Assembly: GCF_013127955.1 (NCBI RefSeq)
Contig: NZ_CP053435.1
Location: 2,356,001-2,420,000, forward strand
DNA length: 64,000 bases
Direction of reading: 5' to 3'
Origin: Spirosoma taeanense
GTDB lineage: Bacteria; Bacteroidota; Bacteroidia; Cytophagales; Spirosomataceae
Shown piece by piece: positions 58,855 to 64,000 of the stretch. Position 1 is the stretch's first letter; every line of letters begins with the position of its first letter. Under the pieces are notes generated by a model. That model was not told the origin of the DNA, searched no databases, and saw only the letters and a program-made list of their open reading frames with translations. Both the position numbers and the translations under genes were made by a program.

Positions 58855-59148
58855 ATGGCACACAAGAAAGGTGTAGGTAGTTCCAAAAACGGCCGCGACT
58901 CGATCAGCAAACGCCTTGGCGTAAAGTTGTTCGGCGGCCAGCAGGCTATTGCCGGCAACATTATCGTTCGTCAGCGCGGTACGAAACACCACCCCGGCAA
59001 GAACGTCGGTCTAGGTAAAGATTACACGCTGTTCGCTCTGGTTGATGGTACGGTTAAATTTCGTCCCGGCCGCAACAGCCGCTCGTACGTTGACATCATT
59101 CCAGTGGGCCCGTCGGCTGTTGAAGCCGCTCCGGTAGCCGCTGAATAG
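58855..59148 (+). CDS. rpmA: 50S ribosomal protein L27
   Basis: 97 residues: [60 protein letters not shown]. It starts directly with AHKKG, so there is no N-terminal extension needing cleavage as in Firmicutes. The C-terminus has a short Ala/Pro tail. It is cotranscribed with rplU and closed by a terminator. Confidence 0.97.
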   Translation: MAHKKGVGSSKNGRDSISKRLGVKLFGGQQAIAGNIIVRQRGTKHHPGKNVGLGKDYTLFALVDGTVKFRPGRNSRSYVDIIPVGPSAVEAAPVAAE

Positions 59149-59169
59149 TCTCCACGAAGGCGTTCAGAG

Positions 59170-59202
59170 AACCCGTCTAACGAAAGTCAGGCGGGTTTTT
59201 TT
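59170..59202 (+). terminator. Terminator of rplU-rpmA
   Basis: AACCCGTCT (59170-59178) faces AGGCGGGTT (59189-59197), 8 of 9 complementary, followed by TTTTT. It begins 22 nt after the rpmA stop codon. Confidence 0.8.
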
Positions 59203-59280
59203 ATGCGCAAAAACTAAAAATCCGGCGCGGCTGTTAGACTCCCAGAAACTTAAGCGCTAAACGTCATAACGCCAGAGCCA

Positions 59281-59883
59281 ATGAATCCTACACTAAGTCG
59301 TCCCGTATCCATATTCACGGAAGGCAGTCCAAACCCAAACTCGATGAAGTTTGTGGTCAATTTTGAGCTTGTCCCGTCGGGCCTGTCGTTCGATTACGCG
59401 ACGCCGGGCGATGCGCTTCTCGATGGCAAAGCGTCGCCCCTGGCCGTTGCTCTGTTCGGGTTTGAATTCGTGCGCCGGGTCTTTATTTCGGGGAATTTCG
59501 TGACCGTCACGAAAGACGACGAGACCGACTGGGACGAAGTGCTGTTCGAAGTAAAACTCTTCCTGAAAGAATATTTCATCGAGCAGAAACCTGTTTTTGC
59601 CCAGCGGACCATGGATTCCAATACGACCAAGCTGGACATGGATTCGGAAACGGTGCAGAAAATAAAGGCAGTCCTGGACCAGTACGTCCGGCCAGCCGTA
59701 GAATCCGACGGTGGGGCCATTAACTTTCACTCGTTCGATGAGCCAAGCGGTACCGTAAAGGTCTTGCTGCAAGGTTCATGCAGTGGCTGCCCTTCGTCGA
59801 CACTGACGCTCAAGGCCGGTATCGAGAATCTGCTTACGCGTCTGGTACCGGAAGTAAAACTAGTCGAAGCCGAAGGCGTATAA
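59281..59883 (+). CDS. Nfu/NifU-type iron-sulfur cluster scaffold or carrier
   Basis: 200 residues. The N-terminal Nfu domain (FTEGSPNPNSMKFVVNFEL, SPLAVALFGFEFVRRVFISG) is followed by a NifU C-terminal domain from about 115 (IKAVLDQYVRPAVESDGGAI). The cluster-binding CxxC is in LLQGSCSGCPSSTLTLKAGI. Two monomers share one 4Fe-4S cluster and pass it to target proteins. This two-domain form is usual in Bacteroidota. Confidence 0.94.
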   Translation: MNPTLSRPVSIFTEGSPNPNSMKFVVNFELVPSGLSFDYATPGDALLDGKASPLAVALFGFEFVRRVFISGNFVTVTKDDETDWDEVLFEVKLFLKEYFIEQKPVFAQRTMDSNTTKLDMDSETVQKIKAVLDQYVRPAVESDGGAINFHSFDEPSGTVKVLLQGSCSGCPSSTLTLKAGIENLLTRLVPEVKLVEAEGV

Positions 59884-59913
59884 CCCGCCCGGCTCGCTTA
59901 TAACAAGCTCATT

Positions 59914-59965
59914 ACGCAGGGTCGTGCCAATGCCGGAAACGGTGCTGGCGCGGCCCTGCGTGCTT
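59914..59965 (+). terminator. Possible terminator of the nfu gene
   Basis: ACGCAGGG (59914-59921) pairs with CCCTGCGT (59954-59961), with a large partly paired interior, and GCTTTT follows. It is weaker than the other terminators because of the long loop. Confidence 0.4.
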
Positions 59966-60079
59966 TTCGGGGAGGCCGGAACCCGTCCCGCTTACTCGAA
60001 ATAAAACCCTCCTCCGCTAACCGGGACGATCGAATGGCGTTTACTTTGCAGGACGCTTTGTCTTTTTCTTATTCACTGC

Positions 60080-61510
60080 ATGAAGTCTTCGCTGTTTATT
60101 GGAGCGTGTCTGCTGGTCGCTACCGGCAGTTCGGCCCAGAACCTCCTTGGCCTGTCGACCAGCCGTTACGGAGGTACGAACCGGTTATACATGAACCCGG
60201 CGCTGGTTGCCGATTCGCCATCCCGTCTGTATCTGAACGTGGGGGTCGTCAATGCCCACGTAAATAATAATTACGTCCGCTATCAGGCTCCGTTTTCGCT
60301 GGTGCGTTTATTGAGCGGCAACGTACCGGCTCAATACAAAAACGGCGATGGCTCGCTCAATTTCTCGATTGATTACACGCGGGAAACGCTCGACGGTAAA
60401 CCAAAAAATGGTACGATCTGGGGCGAGGTGCGCGGGCCGGCCATCCTGATACGGTCCGGGTCGGGTAGTGGGTTGGCCATTACGACGCGCTTCCGGGCCA
60501 TTGGGGAGGTGATTGGCGCTTCGGAGTCGCTACTGTCGGCTGTGCGGGCGGGCCTGAACGACAACACGCTCTACAGCATACCCAGCAACAACAACCAGTT
60601 CAGCGTCAACACCAACACCTATTCTGAACTGGGGCTGACGTATGGCGGCACGGTCTGGGAAGGGGATGGCCAGCGGCTCCTGCTGGGGGCAACGGCGAAA
60701 GTTCTGCTTGGCTACAATGCCCAGCAGCTGATTAACCGGGGGCTGGATTACCGGATTGTCGCCGACCCGGTTATCCCGAACAGTGCCTATCTGGAAGTCG
60801 ATAAACTGGATGCTACCCTGAACTACACGACCTTTCTGCAAAACCGGACGCTGGGCCCCCGGACGCTGTTCAGCCCATCGGCGCCCGGCCGGGGCTTTGG
60901 GGTTGACCTGGGCCTAACCTACATCAGCCAGTACGACGCCGATAGCCCGGCCCTGCGGCTGGGCGTAGCGCTGACCGATCTGGGTGGCATTACGTATAAA
61001 GGAGAGCAGTACACCTATACCGACATCGGGCAGCAGCCCATTCGGTTTACCGGTGCTGAGTTCAACAACGTAAGCGGGAGCGAAGAGATTCTGCGGATTA
61101 TCCAGCAGAAACTCGATCAGGGACGCAGCCCGAACCAGGGTAGTTTCTCGGCGGGTCTGCCTACCTCGCTCAACCTGTCGGTCGATTACCAGTTGCCCGA
61201 CGGCGTAGCGATTGGCGTTACGTATCTGAAAGACGTTCGGTCGGCGCAGGCGATGGCCGTCCATCAGCCGACGCTGCTGGCCGTTACGCCCCGCTACGAT
61301 ACGCGCTGGGTGAGCGTAGCCGTACCGGTAGCTTACCTCAACGGCGGTTTTACGGCCGGGGCTTCGCTGCGGGTGGGGCCCGCCTGGCTGGGCACCGATA
61401 ATTTTCTGGGGCTGATTGGCAACACATCCAACGGCATTCAGCCGCGCGGTCTGGACGTTTACGGGGGGATTGCCTTCGGGCTGGGCCGGGCTGATGAAGA
61501 ACAGAGATGA
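60080..61510 (+). CDS. DUF5723 family outer-membrane beta-barrel protein
   Basis: 476 residues. A signal peptide (SLFIGACLLVATGSSAQ) is followed by a PorV/FadL-like barrel with alternating strands; SRYGGTNRLYMNPALVADSP is typical of the DUF5723 start. VDLGLTYISQYDADSPALRL and VDYQLPDGVAIGVTYLKDV are further strands. The family is found only in Bacteroidota; its function is unknown. The protein ends FGLGRADEEQR, so it has no type IX sorting domain. Confidence 0.88.
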   Translation: MKSSLFIGACLLVATGSSAQNLLGLSTSRYGGTNRLYMNPALVADSPSRLYLNVGVVNAHVNNNYVRYQAPFSLVRLLSGNVPAQYKNGDGSLNFSIDYTRETLDGKPKNGTIWGEVRGPAILIRSGSGSGLAITTRFRAIGEVIGASESLLSAVRAGLNDNTLYSIPSNNNQFSVNTNTYSELGLTYGGTVWEGDGQRLLLGATAKVLLGYNAQQLINRGLDYRIVADPVIPNSAYLEVDKLDATLNYTTFLQNRTLGPRTLFSPSAPGRGFGVDLGLTYISQYDADSPALRLGVALTDLGGITYKGEQYTYTDIGQQPIRFTGAEFNNVSGSEEILRIIQQKLDQGRSPNQGSFSAGLPTSLNLSVDYQLPDGVAIGVTYLKDVRSAQAMAVHQPTLLAVTPRYDTRWVSVAVPVAYLNGGFTAGASLRVGPAWLGTDNFLGLIGNTSNGIQPRGLDVYGGIAFGLGRADEEQR

Positions 61511-61514
61511 ACTG

Positions 61515-61593
61515 GTCATGGGGTGTCATTCAGAGTGCCCACAGGTACTGGCACAAATGACTACGGAATGACTGCCCAGTGACCCCCTATGAC
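61515..61593. repeat. Inverted array of 10-11-nt units upstream of recG
   Basis: Left units begin at 61515 GTCATG, 61525 GTCATT, 61535 GTGCCC and 61545 GTACTG, all 10 nt apart. Right units end in GAC at 61561, 61572, 61583 and 61593 (steps 11, 11, 10): AATGAC, AATGAC, AGTGAC, TATGAC. The layout matches the arrays at 19557 and 30218. Confidence 0.7.
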
Positions 61594-61612
61594 AACTAAT
61601 CATAGAATTGCG

Positions 61613-61620
61613 TAAATTTG
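61613..61620 (+). promoter_or_regulatory. TANNTTTG -7 element for recG
   Basis: TAAATTTG, 39 nt before the recG start codon and directly downstream of the palindromic array. No TTG lies at the usual distance. Confidence 0.4.
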
Positions 61621-61659
61621 GTCAAATCCCGTCTTTAAACCGGAGTTTGCAGGTCCGTT

Positions 61660-63768
61660 ATGACCGAACGAGCCACCTATTTCGACACCCCACTTCTGTA
61701 CCTTAAAGGGCTTGGCCCGCAGCGCACCGAACTGCTCAACAAGGAGCTGAACCTGTTTACCTATGGTGACCTGATTCAGTATTATCCGTTCCGCTATGAC
61801 GACCGGACGCGCTACTATACCATCAGCGAACTAATGGATTCAATGCCGTCGGCGCAGGTGCGTGGACGGCTCCGCGACTGGTATCTGGAAGGTGAAGGGG
61901 CTAAAAAACGGCTGGTCGCTACATTCACCGATGGGACCGGGTCGATGAGCCTCGTCTGGTTTCAGGGGATTACCTATATTGAAAAGACCCTCCGTCGCGA
62001 CGGTGAATATATCGTCTACGGTAAGCCGCAGTCGTTCAACGGACAGTTCAGCATCGTCCATCCTGAACTGGAAAATGCGGGCGCTGCTGCCGAACACGAA
62101 CTGGGGTTCTTTCCAGTCTATAACCTTACCGACAAGCTCCGCAAACGCCATCTCGACAGCAAGATGATCGGGAAAGTGATGCGGGGTCTGCTCGAACAGT
62201 CGTGGCCGCACATCCGCGAAACACTTCCCGACTCGCTCATTCAGCAATACCGGCTGATTGGCAAACGGGAGGCCATGTGGAACATTCACCTGCCCCAAAA
62301 TCAGGGCTGGCTGAAACAGGCCCAGCGCCGGCTGAAGTTTGAAGAACTATTCTACAACCAGCTGCGACTAATTAAGAACAAGCTGATTCAGAAAGAAGAG
62401 TTTCCGGGACAGGTCTTTCGGGATACGTCGCTGATGAAGCATTTCTATAACGAGCTGCTGCCGTTCGATCTGACCGGCGCGCAGCAGCGCGTGATTAAAG
62501 AAATCTACGCCGATTTCCTGACGGGGCGGCAGATGAACCGGCTTTTGCAGGGCGACGTGGGCAGCGGCAAAACCATCGTGGCGTTTATTGCCTGCCTGAT
62601 GGCCATTGGCAATGGAGCGCAGGCCTGTCTGATGGCGCCCACCGAGATTCTGGCCGACCAGCACTACAACGGCCTCAAACCCTTTGCCGATGCGATGGGC
62701 CTGAACCTGGGCATCCTGACCGGCTCAACCAATAAGAAGCGCCGGGCCGTTCTGCACGAAGAACTTCAGGCAGGCAGGATGCATATTCTGGTCGGGACGC
62801 ACGCCCTGCTCGAAGATGCCGTGCAGTACAAAAACCTGGGTCTATGCATCATCGATGAGCAGCACCGCTTCGGCGTAGCGCAACGGGCGAAACTCTGGCG
62901 TAAAAACGAAACCGTGCCGCCCCACATTCTGGTCATGACCGCTACGCCCATTCCCCGGACGCTGGCCATGACGCTTTACGGCAACCTCGACGTATCGGTA
63001 ATTGATGAGCTGCCAAAGGGACGTAAACCCATCAAAACCGTGCATAAGTTCGACAAGCACCGCTCGGAAGTGTTTGGCTTCATGCGTCAGCAGATCGAGC
63101 TGGGTCGGCAGGTGTACGTCGTTTATCCGCTGATTGAAGAATCGGAGAAGCTGGATTACAAAGACCTCATGGATGGCTACGAAAGTATGCAGCGGGCCTT
63201 CCCTCGTCCGAAATACGAGATTGGCATCCTGCACGGGAAGATGCTGCCCTACGAAAAAGACGACGAAATGAAGCGGTTCATTAACCGCGAAACGCAGATT
63301 CTGGTTGCCACAACCGTAATCGAGGTCGGCGTAAATGTACCCAACGCGAGCGTGATGGTCATTGAAAGCGCCGAGCGATTTGGGCTGTCGCAGCTGCACC
63401 AGCTTCGGGGGCGCGTAGGTAGGGGAGCCGAACAGTCCTACTGCATCATGATGACGGGCTATAAGCTCAGCAGCGATACACGTACCCGGCTCGAAACGAT
63501 GGTGCGCACCAACAATGGCTTCGAGATTGCCGATGTAGACCTGCAGCTACGCGGCCCCGGCGACCTGACTGGTACTCAGCAAAGTGGGGTGATGGACCTG
63601 ATGATTGCCGACCTGGCCAAAGACGGCGCTATCCTGACGGCTGCCCGCGAGTCGGCACAGGCTATCCTGCTGGAAGACCCCGAGCTTGTTCTGCCGCAGC
63701 ACGCGCCCATCCGGAATCATCTGGAAGGCATCAGGCAAACCGAAAACAACTGGGGACGGATCAGTTGA
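61660..63768 (+). CDS. recG: ATP-dependent DNA helicase RecG
   Basis: 702 residues. The N-terminal wedge/OB domain covers about 1-170 ([36 protein letters not shown]). Helicase motifs: Walker [15 protein letters not shown], motif Ia [12 protein letters not shown], motif [15 protein letters not shown], motif [16 protein letters not shown], and motif VI with the TRG element [13 protein letters not shown]. It remodels stalled replication forks and Holliday junctions. Confidence 0.97.
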   Translation: MTERATYFDTPLLYLKGLGPQRTELLNKELNLFTYGDLIQYYPFRYDDRTRYYTISELMDSMPSAQVRGRLRDWYLEGEGAKKRLVATFTDGTGSMSLVWFQGITYIEKTLRRDGEYIVYGKPQSFNGQFSIVHPELENAGAAAEHELGFFPVYNLTDKLRKRHLDSKMIGKVMRGLLEQSWPHIRETLPDSLIQQYRLIGKREAMWNIHLPQNQGWLKQAQRRLKFEELFYNQLRLIKNKLIQKEEFPGQVFRDTSLMKHFYNELLPFDLTGAQQRVIKEIYADFLTGRQMNRLLQGDVGSGKTIVAFIACLMAIGNGAQACLMAPTEILADQHYNGLKPFADAMGLNLGILTGSTNKKRRAVLHEELQAGRMHILVGTHALLEDAVQYKNLGLCIIDEQHRFGVAQRAKLWRKNETVPPHILVMTATPIPRTLAMTLYGNLDVSVIDELPKGRKPIKTVHKFDKHRSEVFGFMRQQIELGRQVYVVYPLIEESEKLDYKDLMDGYESMQRAFPRPKYEIGILHGKMLPYEKDDEMKRFINRETQILVATTVIEVGVNVPNASVMVIESAERFGLSQLHQLRGRVGRGAEQSYCIMMTGYKLSSDTRTRLETMVRTNNGFEIADVDLQLRGPGDLTGTQQSGVMDLMIADLAKDGAILTAARESAQAILLEDPELVLPQHAPIRNHLEGIRQTENNWGRIS

Positions 63769-63895
63769 CACACTCTTACGCCTTAAGGATCAGAAGTGTT
63801 GCAAAAAAACTTTTAAATATTTCAATTTTTTGAAGTAAAACTACCCATAGGCTACACTTTTCAATGTTGGTTCAACAATAATTAACATAAAGTGT

Positions 63896-64000
63896 ATGCA
63901 AACAATTTTAAACAGACCGGTTCTCTGTCGATCCAGGGAGGGTACTCTGCCGACAGGATGGGCTAGCAGAAATCGCTTTTATGCATCCCTGCTTTTAGTG
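63896..64000 (+). CDS. Start of a possible exported protein (cut by right edge)
   Basis: From the ATG at 63896 the frame stays open to the last base, 35 codons. The residues end in RNRFYASLLLV, which looks like the basic and hydrophobic part of a signal peptide. The upstream 127 nt are AT-rich with T-runs, as is common before SusC-type receptor genes in Cytophagales. With so little sequence the identity cannot be given; it could also be a chance frame. Confidence 0.4.
   Translation, partial: MQTILNRPVLCRSREGTLPTGWASRNRFYASLLLV

Noticed and set aside
63769-63895. tRNA or other RNA gene after recG
   Set aside because: The stretch is AT-rich with T-runs and shows no cloverleaf or stable hairpin.

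Overview
The window looks like chromosome of a member of the Bacteroidota, most likely order Cytophagales and near Spirosoma. The evidence is a gliding-type gldC gene, glutamine synthetases of types II and III side by side, a CarboxypepD_reg-type TonB receptor, FtsX/MacB permeases with a permease-prefix domain under PadR control, DUF4159, DUF6728 and DUF5723 proteins, and many promoters of the Bacteroidota form TTG-N17-23-TANNTTTG. The genus is an inference. I saw no rRNA, tRNA, CRISPR array, phage or insertion sequence.

Layout. 1-5.5 kb: a permease and its PadR regulator, a TrpF-like protein that has lost catalytic residues, and a PspC/LiaF-like membrane-stress pair. 5.6-10.9 kb: a minus-strand set of small redox or detoxification genes (Bcr/CflA exporter, cupin, acetyltransferase, cyclophilin-like lipoprotein, alcohol dehydrogenase) ending in a decayed alpha/beta-hydrolase. 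11-12.7 kb: an ECF sigma factor, a membrane protein in the anti-sigma position and a Spy-like periplasmic protein. 12.7-16.2 kb: a split transketolase whose N- and C-terminal subunit genes are separated by an AAA ATPase gene and a DUF4276 (TOPRIM-like) gene. This is the best candidate for an unusual, possibly defensive, system here. 16.2-24.4 kb: bcp, M23 and M48 peptidases, a FAH-family enzyme, sucC, lolD, a candidate small RNA and mtaB. 24.8-28.2 kb: glnA (type II) and glnN (type III), separated by a terminator and a second promoter. 28.3-35.3 kb: M28 peptidase, an acidic unknown protein with MoxR and VWA partners, rsmE, DUF4159, desaturase. 35.4-50 kb: mixed housekeeping genes (E2, cinA, gldC, ispG, prmC, ribD). 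50-53.5 kb: a TonB receptor with a small lipoprotein. 54-64 kb: nagA, aroE, DedA, phosphosulfolactate synthase, thioesterase, rplU-rpmA, nfu, DUF5723, recG, and the start of another exported protein.

The intergenic DNA has its own structure. Several gaps hold inverted arrays built from short phased units: heptamers (21973-22048, 31155-31218, weaker at 56891-56957) or 10-11-nt units (19557-19646, 30218-30303, 61515-61593). Units on the left face complementary units on the right. Others hold long-stem inverted repeats without a T-tract (8226-8292, 41205-41260). Four genes have a TANNTTTG element 4-8 nt before the start codon and may be leaderless.
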